Assembly: GCA_020425485.1 (NCBI GenBank)
Contig: JAGQRL010000293.1
Coordinates: 1 to 6,930 of the forward strand
Source: Rhodospirillaceae bacterium
Lineage (GTDB): Bacteria; Pseudomonadota; Alphaproteobacteria; DSM-16000; Inquilinaceae
Direction: 5' to 3'
Length of the DNA: 6,930 nt
The position numbers and the translations under genes were made by a program. Positions 1-5,315 of this stretch are shown one piece after another. Position 1 is the first letter of the stretch, and each line of letters begins with the position of its first letter. The notes under the pieces are model-generated. The model had not been told where the DNA came from, made no database searches, and saw nothing but the letters and a program-made list of their open reading frames with translations.

Positions 1-197
1 TGGGCGGCCGGGCGGGGGAGCGGGCCGGTGCAGCAACAAGAAGATCGACCGCTTGCAATGGCGCCGGGTCGACGCGACATCTGCGAAACGACTTGGCCCG
101 CCCCGCGCCCCGCTGCTATGCCACTGGCAGGACTGCGGCGGGCGAATGCGCGGGGCCGCCGCCTGACCGAAACCGGCTCAAGCCAGCAGGACACGAC
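1..197. other. Left-edge region with no supportable gene
   Basis: I find no convincing gene here. Frame 1 on the plus strand is open from the window edge to a TGA at 199-201 that overlaps the clpP ATG, but its predicted peptide is Arg/Ala/Pro-rich, with no recognisable motif and only mixed third-position G/C preference. The clpP frame is also open upstream, but those residues look like translated leader. A TTGCAA at 53-58 could serve as a -35 box, but the matching -10 position (GACATC, 76-81) is poor, so I do not call a promoter. The stretch probably contains the clpP promoter and leader. Confidence 0.4.
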
Positions 198-839
198 ATG
201 AACGACCCACGTACCCCCATCCGGCTCGACGACGAGGACGACGACGATCGGCCCGAAGAGGAGCCGAAGGAGGGCGAGAAGGCCAAGGACAAGCCGTCGC
301 CGCCGATCATGGAGCGCCTGCTGAAGGCGCGCACGGTGCTGCTGTTCGGCGCCATCAACGACAAGGTGGCGCGCGAGATTTCCGCCCAGCTCCTGGCGCT
401 GTCGGTCGACAACGACGAGCCCATCAAGCTGATCATCAACTCGCCGGGCGGGCATGTGGAATCGGGCGACACCATCCACGACATGATCGGCTTCATCAAA
501 CCGCAGGTGAAGGTGATCGGCACCGGCTGGGTGGCCAGTGCGGGCGCCCACATCTTCCTCGGTGCCAAGAAGGAAAACCGCTACTGCCTGCCCAACACGC
601 GGTTCCTGCTGCACCAGCCCATGGGCGGCGTGCGCGGCCCGGCCACCGATATCGACATCGAGGCCAACGAGATCATCAAGATGCGCGAGCGGCTGAACGC
701 CACCATCGCGCGGGAAACCGGCCAGCCCATCGAGGACGTGCGCAAGCACACCGACCGGAACTTCTGGATGTCGGCCGAGGAAGCCAAGAAATACGGCGTG
801 GTCACCCACATCGTGTCGACTGCCGCGGAAGTGGACTAG
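198..839 (+). CDS. clpP: ClpP-family protease subunit, paralogue with acidic N-terminal tail
   Basis: This is a 213-residue member of the ClpP (S14) serine protease family, which forms tetradecameric barrels that degrade proteins fed by ClpX or ClpA ATPases in the cytoplasm. Visible family features are the INSPGG oxyanion strand (residues 80-85), the nucleophile S114 in GWVASAGA, H139 in FLLHQP, and the C-terminal MSAEEAKKYGVV block (191-202). Aligned to the E. coli ClpP sequence from memory, the catalytic Asp position (TERDRF) falls on N188 (TDRNFW), so the triad reads Ser-His-Asn. Residues 10-32 are strongly acidic and low-complexity (DDEDDDD, EEEP), where canonical ClpP has a propeptide and axial-loop residues. 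I chose the ATG at 198 because AGGA at 188-191 lies 6 bases upstream; the frame extends further up only through leader-like sequence. It is probably a secondary ClpP rather than the housekeeping copy encoded next to clpX (inference). It converges on mltA with 3 bp between stop codons. Confidence 0.93.
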   Translation: MNDPRTPIRLDDEDDDDRPEEEPKEGEKAKDKPSPPIMERLLKARTVLLFGAINDKVAREISAQLLALSVDNDEPIKLIINSPGGHVESGDTIHDMIGFIKPQVKVIGTGWVASAGAHIFLGAKKENRYCLPNTRFLLHQPMGGVRGPATDIDIEANEIIKMRERLNATIARETGQPIEDVRKHTDRNFWMSAEEAKKYGVVTHIVSTAAEVD

Positions 840-842
840 CCG

Positions 843-2015
843 CTACCGCTCTGCCGCCGCGGCGGCCGGCACCAGCACGGTAAGCTGGCCGCGCGCCCGC
901 ATGCCGCTGGCATGGGCCGCCGCGTCGTCGCCGAAGCCCCAGAACACGTCGCCCGCCACGGCGCCGCGGATGGCCCCGCCGGTATCCTGCGCCACCATCA
1001 GCCGGCGCAAGGACCCGCCCGGCACCGTGGGATCGTCGGCGATGTCCAGCCACACCGGGGCACCGCGCGGCACATGGCCCCAGTCCACCGCCAGGCTGCG
1101 TTCGGCGGTCAGCGGCACGTCCAGATTGCCGACGATGGCATCCGGCCCGCGCCGTTCGAAGAACACGTAGCTGGGGTTTTCGTTCATCAGCGCCTGGGCA
1201 CGATCCGGGTTGGCGGCCAGCCAGGCGCGGATCACCTCCATCGACATGTCGTCGGCCGTCGCCTCCCCCCAGTCGATCAGCACCCGGCCCACCGGCACGT
1301 AGCCGTGGCCGTTCTGGCCGATGTAGCGCACGCCGATCAGCTCGCCGTCGGCCATGTCCACCAGGCCGGAGCCCTGGATTTCCAGGAAGAAGGCGTCGAC
1401 GGGGTCGTCCACCCAGATCAGTTCCAGGTTGCGGCCGGCAAGCGCGCCTTGGGCGATGTCCGCCCGCGTCGGCCGCCGTTCCCCCGGCGCCCAGTCGGGC
1501 AGGCTGTAGAGCGGCGTGGCGTAGGTGGCGGAGGGCTGCCAGTCGCCGCGGAGGCGCGGCGCGTAGTAGCCGGTGAACAAGCCGTCGCGGCTGCCATCGG
1601 CATGTTCCATGGCGATGGGGCGGAAGCGCTGCTCGAAGAAGCGGCGGGCGGCCGGCCCATCGCCCGCCGGCAGGCGCTGGGCATCGGCACAGACGCGCCG
1701 CCAGTCGGCCACCGTGCCGGTGGAGCTGTCCGGGTAGTCGAGCGCCAGGCTTGCCGGCTGATCGGCAAACCAGGGGCAGGAGTTGAGGAAGGTGGCAAGG
1801 GCCGCGGCATGGTCGTCGGCCTCCCAGCCGGCGAGCCCGCGGAAGGCCGGGGCCACCGGATTGGCTGCGAGGGCTGCTGGCGCCACCTCGGGCGTTGCGG
1901 ATGGTGCCACGGCCTCCTCCCTGTTGGCTTGGCAGGCGGCCAGCCCCAGCGTAAGGGCCGCCGCCAACAGACGGCCGGCGGCTGGTCCCTTGCGTCGCCG
2001 CCGTGCCGGGAGCAT
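843..2015 (-). CDS. mltA: Membrane-bound lytic murein transglycosylase A
   Basis: MltA cleaves the glycan strands of peptidoglycan, leaving 1,6-anhydro-muropeptides, as an outer-membrane lipoprotein facing the periplasm. From the ATG ending at 2015 the product is 390 residues. It has an Arg-rich n-region (5-8), a hydrophobic core and the lipobox L-A-A-C with C28; residue 29 is Gln, which does not signal inner-membrane retention. The MltA domain shows FTGYYAP (147-153), DPVDAFFLEIQGSG (204-217), NPSYVFFE (280-287) and the terminal 3D domain (about 340-385). From a remembered E. coli alignment, D356 in GDVFWG matches catalytic Asp308, and D344 in AQDTGGAI is another conserved Asp. Alternative starts are an ATG at 2048, which gives a 39-residue signal ending at the same Cys, and a TTG at 2111. 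I prefer 2015 because the signal peptide is then of normal length and the gene does not overlap its divergent neighbour. No strong ribosome binding site precedes any of the three. Confidence 0.93.
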   Translation of the reverse strand: MLPARRRRKGPAAGRLLAAALTLGLAACQANREEAVAPSATPEVAPAALAANPVAPAFRGLAGWEADDHAAALATFLNSCPWFADQPASLALDYPDSSTGTVADWRRVCADAQRLPAGDGPAARRFFEQRFRPIAMEHADGSRDGLFTGYYAPRLRGDWQPSATYATPLYSLPDWAPGERRPTRADIAQGALAGRNLELIWVDDPVDAFFLEIQGSGLVDMADGELIGVRYIGQNGHGYVPVGRVLIDWGEATADDMSMEVIRAWLAANPDRAQALMNENPSYVFFERRGPDAIVGNLDVPLTAERSLAVDWGHVPRGAPVWLDIADDPTVPGGSLRRLMVAQDTGGAIRGAVAGDVFWGFGDDAAAHASGMRARGQLTVLVPAAAAAER

Positions 2016-2033
2016 GGTCCGCGCCACGAGTCT

Positions 2034-2040
2034 GGGGAGA
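2034..2040 (+). promoter_or_regulatory. Shine-Dalgarno site fixing the start at 2047
   Basis: GGGGAGA sits 6 bases before the ATG at 2047. It is one of the better ribosome binding sites in the window. It supports that ATG over upstream in-frame codons, which would run backwards through the mltA signal-peptide region. Confidence 0.6.
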
Positions 2041-2046
2041 CGATCC

Positions 2047-2349
2047 ATGGATCTGCGCCTGTGCTTTGAGAACAAGGCGGGAGTGTCGATCGACGACACC
2101 GGTGCGTTCAAGCACTATGCGGGCAACTATCTTGCGGGCTTCGATGTGGAGTGGGCGGGTTCCGTCAGCATCCCCCACGCCGACAAGAAAACCCCCAACA
2201 TGGAACCGCTGTGGCAGGTGCGCATCGAGAACGCCTCGCCGGCCTGCCGCGACTACCTGTGCGAGTACCTGACACGCAACCCCATGTGCGGGTATTACGT
2301 GCATGTGTACGAAGGCCACCCCGGCAGGATCGATGCCAAGATCTTCTAG
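2047..2349 (+). CDS. Hypothetical 100-residue protein, family not recognised
   Basis: I do not recognise this protein. It is probably a real gene: it has a strong Shine-Dalgarno site at correct spacing, codon third positions dominated by G/C, and a balanced amino-acid composition unlike the Arg/Ala/Pro-rich products of antisense frames. It has no signal peptide or membrane segment, so it is probably cytoplasmic. It is rich in aromatics (FDVEW at 32-36, GYYVHVY at 82-88) and has four cysteines (C6, C67, C72, C81). The last three, with H86 and H91 nearby, lie in the C-terminal third and could form a metal site or disulfides, though the spacing fits no motif I know. It starts head-to-head with mltA, with 31 bp between start codons if mltA begins at 2015. 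The gene is the first of the plus-strand run leading to cobU and lpdA, but 62 bp containing a palindrome separate it from the next ORF, so operon membership is uncertain. Confidence 0.75.
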   Translation: MDLRLCFENKAGVSIDDTGAFKHYAGNYLAGFDVEWAGSVSIPHADKKTPNMEPLWQVRIENASPACRDYLCEYLTRNPMCGYYVHVYEGHPGRIDAKIF

Positions 2350-2351
2350 GC

Positions 2352-2394
2352 GCACGACCGACCACCCCAACGCGCCCGCGGGCGCGCGACCGAC
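2352..2394. repeat. 16-bp perfect palindrome flanked by direct repeats
   Basis: CGCGCCCGCGGGCGCG at 2371-2386 is its own reverse complement. It is flanked by two copies of an 11-base sequence, GCACGACCGAC at 2352-2362 and GCGCGACCGAC at 2384-2394, which differ at one base and start 32 bp apart, about three helical turns. As RNA the palindrome would make a 6-bp stem with a CGCG loop, but no U-run follows, so it is a poor intrinsic terminator. It could be a protein-binding site or simply GC-rich chance sequence. Confidence 0.4.
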
Positions 2395-2399
2395 AAGAC

Positions 2400-2404
2400 G
2401 AGGA
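2400..2404 (+). promoter_or_regulatory. Shine-Dalgarno site for the 23-codon ORF
   Basis: GAGGA lies 7 bases before the ATG at 2412. A consensus-quality site at ideal spacing is the main reason to take the very short ORF downstream seriously. Confidence 0.5.
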
Positions 2405-2411
2405 CTGACCC

Positions 2412-2483
2412 ATGGCCGTTGAATGGCTGCTGCTCGCGGTTCCAATCGTGATCTGGATGTTCGTGGAGACCCAGAAAGGCTAG
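2412..2483 (+). CDS. Candidate 23-residue single-pass membrane peptide
   Basis: This ORF encodes MAVEWLLLAVPIVIWMFV followed by ETQKG and a TAG stop. A hydrophobic run of about 14 residues (5-18) containing a central Pro, with a polar and partly charged tail, is what small bacterial membrane peptides look like. Most codons end in G or C (for example CTG, CTC, ATC, GTG, TTC), as in the neighbours. It resembles the general build of CydX- or KdpF-type accessory peptides, but I see no sequence match to either and no matching complex nearby, so I give no function. Its stop is 28 bp before the cobU start, compatible with co-transcription. ORFs this short are usually missed by gene finders. The alternative is that it is a chance ORF with a good-looking ribosome binding site. 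Confidence 0.5.
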   Translation: MAVEWLLLAVPIVIWMFVETQKG

Positions 2484-2511
2484 GGCGCGCCTGCCCGCGC
2501 ATGCCCGGCCC

Positions 2512-3057
2512 GTGACCGCTCCTCCCGCCATCGCCGGCGCGCGCCACGTGCTGGTGCTGGGCGGTGCCCGGTCCGGCAAGAGCCGGTATGCCGAAGCCCA
2601 TGTGCTGGCGGGCAGCGGCCGACCCGTCTACCTCGCCACCGCCACCGCCGGCGGCGACGCGGAAATGGCGGCGCGCATCGCCCATCACCGGGAGCGCCGC
2701 GGGGCTGCCTGGAGCACGGTGGAAGAGCCGCTGGAGCTGACCGCCGCCCTCCACCGCCTGGCCGCACCCGACGCCGCGGTGCTGGTGGACTGCCTGACCT
2801 TGTGGGTGACCAACCTGATGCTGGCCGGCCGCGACATTTCGGCCGAGACCGCCGCCCTGGCCGCCGCCCTGCCCGGCCTGCCCGGCCGCGTGGTGCTGGT
2901 GGCCAACGAGGTCGGCCTCGGCATCGTGCCGGACAACGCCATGGCGCGGGAGTTCCGCGACCTTGCCGGCCGCCTGAACCAGGAGGTGGCCGCCGCCGCC
3001 GATGCCGTGGTGTTCCTGGCCGCAGGGCTGCCCCTCATGCTGAAGCCCCAGGGCTAA
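2512..3057 (+). CDS. cobU: Adenosylcobinamide kinase / adenosylcobinamide-phosphate guanylyltransferase
   Basis: CobU (CobP in some species) phosphorylates adenosylcobinamide and then transfers GMP to it, giving adenosyl-GDP-cobinamide for nucleotide-loop assembly of cobalamin in the cytoplasm. The 181-residue product has the full family layout: a P-loop GGARSGKS (17-24); the HHRERR segment with H59, equivalent to the guanylylated His46 of Salmonella CobU; VDCLTLWVTNL (92-102); ANEVGLGIVPDN (131-142); and a terminal GLPLMLK. Length is normal. I use the GTG at 2512 because it gives a usual short leader before the first beta strand; a GTG at 2548 is an alternative. No clear Shine-Dalgarno precedes 2512, so translation may depend on upstream translation. 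No other cobalamin gene is visible, and the 28-bp gap upstream leaves no room for a B12 riboswitch. Confidence 0.95.
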   Translation: MTAPPAIAGARHVLVLGGARSGKSRYAEAHVLAGSGRPVYLATATAGGDAEMAARIAHHRERRGAAWSTVEEPLELTAALHRLAAPDAAVLVDCLTLWVTNLMLAGRDISAETAALAAALPGLPGRVVLVANEVGLGIVPDNAMAREFRDLAGRLNQEVAAAADAVVFLAAGLPLMLKPQG

Positions 3058-3155
3058 CCCGGCCGTACCTTGTTCGCCCGGCGCCATTGGGGCAATCTCT
3101 GGATCCATCCCCGACCTGATTGCCAAGCGATTCGCCGCCCGAGGACACCTGCCCG

Positions 3156-4550
3156 ATGAGTGACCAACCCTATGATGTGATCGTGATCGGCTCCGGCCCC
3201 GGCGGCTATGTCTGCGCCATCAAGTGCGCCCAGCTCGGGCTGCGCACGGCGTGTGTGGAAAAGCGCGAGACGCTGGGCGGCACCTGCCTGAACATCGGCT
3301 GCATTCCCTCCAAGGCGCTGCTGCAAGCCTCTGAAAAGTATGACGAAGCCGCCCACCACCTGGGCGAATTCGGCGTCACCGTCGGCGATGTGGGCTTCGA
3401 TCTGGCCGGCCTGATGGCCCACAAGGACCGCACCGTGCAGGCCAATGTGCAGGGCGTGGAGTTCCTCTTCCGCAAGAACAAGGTCGACTGGCTGAAGGGG
3501 GCCGGCAAGATCACCGCCCCCGGCACCGTGGAGGTGGACGGCAAGGCCCATCAGGCGAAGAACATCATCATCGCCACCGGCTCGGAAGTCGCCCCGCTGA
3601 AGGGCGTGGAGATCGACGAGGAGCGCATCGTTTCCTCCACCGGGGCGCTGGCGCTGGCCAAGGTGCCGGAACGCCTGGTGGTGATCGGCGGCGGCTATAT
3701 CGGGCTGGAGATGGGCTCGGTGTGGCAGCGCCTGGGCAGCAAGGTCACGGTGGTGGAGTTCCTCGACCGCATCCTGCCCGGCATGGACGGCGAGGTGTCC
3801 AAGCAGATGCAGCGCATCCTCGCCCGCCAGGGCATGGCCTTCAAGCTGGGCACCAAGGTGACCGCCGCCACACGCGGCGACGGCGGCGTGGCGCTGACCA
3901 TCGAGCCGGCCAAGGGCGGCGATGCGGAAACCCTGGACGCCGACGTGGTGCTGCTGGCCATCGGCCGCATCCCCCATACCGGCGGGCTGGGCCTGGAAGA
4001 CGTCGGCGTGGCGCTGGACGAGCGCGGCCGGGTGAAGACCGATGCCCATTTCGCCACCAGCGTGCCCGGCATCTATGCCATCGGCGACGTGATCGCCGGC
4101 CCCATGCTGGCCCACAAGGCCGAGGAGGAAGGCGTGGCGCTGGCCGAACGGCTGGCCGGCCAGGCCGGGCATGTGAACTACGAAGCCATTCCCGGCGTCG
4201 TCTACACCTGGCCGGAAGCCGCCCAGGTGGGCCGCACCGAAGAGCAGCTCAAGGCCGACGGGGTGGCCTACAAGGTCGGCAAGTTCCCCTTCACCGCCAA
4301 CGGCCGGGCGCGCGCCATGAACGCCACGGACGGCTTCGTGAAGATCCTGGCGGACAAGGCGACCGACCGGGTGCTGGGCATCCACGTGCTCGGCGCGGAG
4401 GCCGGCACCATCGTGGCGGAATGCGCCATGGCCATGGAGTTCGGCGCCTCGGCGGAGGACATCGCCCGGACCTGCCACGCCCACCCCACGCTGAACGAAG
4501 CTGTGAAGGAAGCGGCCCTGGCGGTGGAAGGCGCGGCACTCCACATATAG
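3156..4550 (+). CDS. lpdA: Dihydrolipoamide dehydrogenase (E3)
   Basis: This flavoprotein reoxidises dihydrolipoyl groups of 2-oxoacid dehydrogenase complexes with NAD+. The 464-residue product shows, in order, the FAD-binding GSGPGG (12-17), the redox-active disulfide GGTCLNIGC with C44 and C49, the NAD-binding GGGYIG (178-183), the second FAD motif YAIGD (307-311), and the dimerisation domain with the catalytic His-Glu pair H443 and E448 in AHPTLNE. All key residues are present and the length is standard. I chose the ATG at 3156, 10 bases after GAGGA (3141-3145); a TTG at 3120 in the same frame would add 12 unconserved residues. The 98-bp gap after cobU could hold a promoter, but the best candidate (TTGTTC at 3070-3075, CAATCT at 3093-3098) is weak. 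With sucB at the right edge, it most likely serves 2-oxoglutarate dehydrogenase, though E3 can be shared with pyruvate dehydrogenase. No clear intrinsic terminator follows. Confidence 0.97.
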   Translation: MSDQPYDVIVIGSGPGGYVCAIKCAQLGLRTACVEKRETLGGTCLNIGCIPSKALLQASEKYDEAAHHLGEFGVTVGDVGFDLAGLMAHKDRTVQANVQGVEFLFRKNKVDWLKGAGKITAPGTVEVDGKAHQAKNIIIATGSEVAPLKGVEIDEERIVSSTGALALAKVPERLVVIGGGYIGLEMGSVWQRLGSKVTVVEFLDRILPGMDGEVSKQMQRILARQGMAFKLGTKVTAATRGDGGVALTIEPAKGGDAETLDADVVLLAIGRIPHTGGLGLEDVGVALDERGRVKTDAHFATSVPGIYAIGDVIAGPMLAHKAEEEGVALAERLAGQAGHVNYEAIPGVVYTWPEAAQVGRTEEQLKADGVAYKVGKFPFTANGRARAMNATDGFVKILADKATDRVLGIHVLGAEAGTIVAECAMAMEFGASAEDIARTCHAHPTLNEAVKEAALAVEGAALHI

Positions 4551-4593
4551 TCCGTTTGATTGGCCGGGGATGCTCCGGGGAGAGCGGTGCGCG

Positions 4594-4962
4594 GTGAGAC
4601 GGGGCCTCTTTCGGCTGGTTCGACTGATCGCCGGCTGGGTGCTGGTGGTGGCGGGCGCCATCCTGGCGCCGACACCGATCCCCATCGGCTGGCTGCTGCT
4701 GATCGTCGGGTTTTCCATCCTGGTGCACGAGAGCGAGACGGTGCGCGGCTGGTTCCGCCGCCTGCGCATCCGCTATCCGCGCTTCGGCCACTGGCTGCAC
4801 CGGAACAAGCACCACGCGCCCGGCTTCGGCCGCCGCCTGATCGAACTGACCGATCCCGGCCGCCACACCGGGCGTCCGGCTGCCGTGGCGGTGCGCCAGC
4901 CGGCGGCGACCCGTGCTGCCGATGCCGACCGCGGTCCCCCGCTTAACGGGCCGGGGGGCTAA
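4594..4962 (+). CDS. Small inner-membrane protein, possibly PGPGW-like
   Basis: The product is 122 residues from the GTG at 4594. A basic N-terminus precedes two hydrophobic segments (about 9-25 and 31-44) joined by a Pro-rich turn, PTPIPIGW (26-33), so a membrane hairpin is likely. A basic, aromatic amphipathic stretch follows (WFRRLRIRYPRFGHWLHR, 53-70), and then a low-complexity Ala/Pro/Gly tail. The Pro-Pro-GW turn recalls the putative membrane family called PGPGW, but the motif is not exact and the function is unknown. I prefer 4594 because GGGGAGAG (4577-4584) lies just upstream; an ATG at 4570 in the same frame would add eight residues but has its G-run directly abutting it. It starts 43 bp after lpdA and ends 8 bp before a structurally similar gene, so the three are probably co-transcribed. 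Confidence 0.8.
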   Translation: MRRGLFRLVRLIAGWVLVVAGAILAPTPIPIGWLLLIVGFSILVHESETVRGWFRRLRIRYPRFGHWLHRNKHHAPGFGRRLIELTDPGRHTGRPAAVAVRQPAATRAADADRGPPLNGPGG

Positions 4963-4970
4963 GCCGAGCC

Positions 4971-5315
4971 ATGAGCGCACCGACCCGCACCGCCCGCCTG
5001 GGCTACCTGTTCGCCGGCTGGTTTCTCGTGATCTGGGGCGTCGTCAGCTACCCGATCCCGCTCTACCCCAGCACCGCCACCATCGTCGCCGGGCTGCTGC
5101 TGATCGCCAAGGTGCAGCCCTGGGCGCGCCGGCTGATCGTGATGGCGCGCCGCCGCATCCGCCTGTTCAACCGCTTCTACCTGCGCGGCGCCAAGCTGCT
5201 GCACCGGCGCCACCGCCGGCCGCCCGCCAGCCCGGATGCCGATTTCACGCCGGGGCTTGCCGCCGCGAGCGCGGGTGCGCAGCCTGGTGAACAGCCTTCA
5301 CCTGCGACGCCGTAA
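4971..5315 (+). CDS. Small inner-membrane protein, related to the preceding gene
   Basis: This 114-residue protein has two hydrophobic segments (about 10-27 and 35-48) around the Pro turn YPIPLYP (27-33), then a very basic stretch rich in Arg (54-83) and a low-complexity tail. It shares the spaced pattern AGWxLVxxGxxxxPxP (residues 15-30) and a following WxRRL (51-55) with the upstream protein (13-28 and 53-57), which suggests a tandem duplication that has diverged. The ATG lies 8 bp after the upstream stop, inside a tight operon; only a weak GAG (4966-4968) sits close before it, so translational coupling is plausible. The last 71 bp overlap the 3' end of xerC on the other strand, and the residues encoded there have no recognisable structure. 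Function is unknown. Confidence 0.75.
   Translation: MSAPTRTARLGYLFAGWFLVIWGVVSYPIPLYPSTATIVAGLLLIAKVQPWARRLIVMARRRIRLFNRFYLRGAKLLHRRHRRPPASPDADFTPGLAAASAGAQPGEQPSPATP

Noticed and set aside
229..249. GAC/GAT-rich tract as a tandem repeat locus
   Set aside because: It is an imperfect codon run for an Asp/Glu stretch within clpP; there is no clean repeat unit to call.
912..2069. Plus-strand 385-codon open frame antisense to mltA
   Set aside because: The product is His/Gly/Val/Ala-rich with no motif, while the opposite strand encodes an unmistakable MltA.
2501..2515. Four-codon mini-ORF (ATG to TGA) whose stop overlaps the cobU GTG
   Set aside because: The GTGA overlap is suggestive of coupling, but no ribosome binding site precedes the ATG and the ORF is too short to separate from chance.
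3069..3098. Promoter before lpdA (TTGTTC / CAATCT)
   Set aside because: The -35 is partial and the -10 matches consensus at only two of six positions, so I do not list it as a feature.
802..3126. Very long minus-strand open frame (774 codons)
   Set aside because: It runs through mltA in another frame and antisense to the 2047 gene and cobU, with a His/Gly/Arg-rich product lacking any domain. It is a byproduct of high GC with few stop codons.
3054..4769. Minus-strand 571-codon open frame antisense to lpdA
   Set aside because: All E3 motifs lie on the plus strand; the antisense product is low-complexity and has no supporting start signals.
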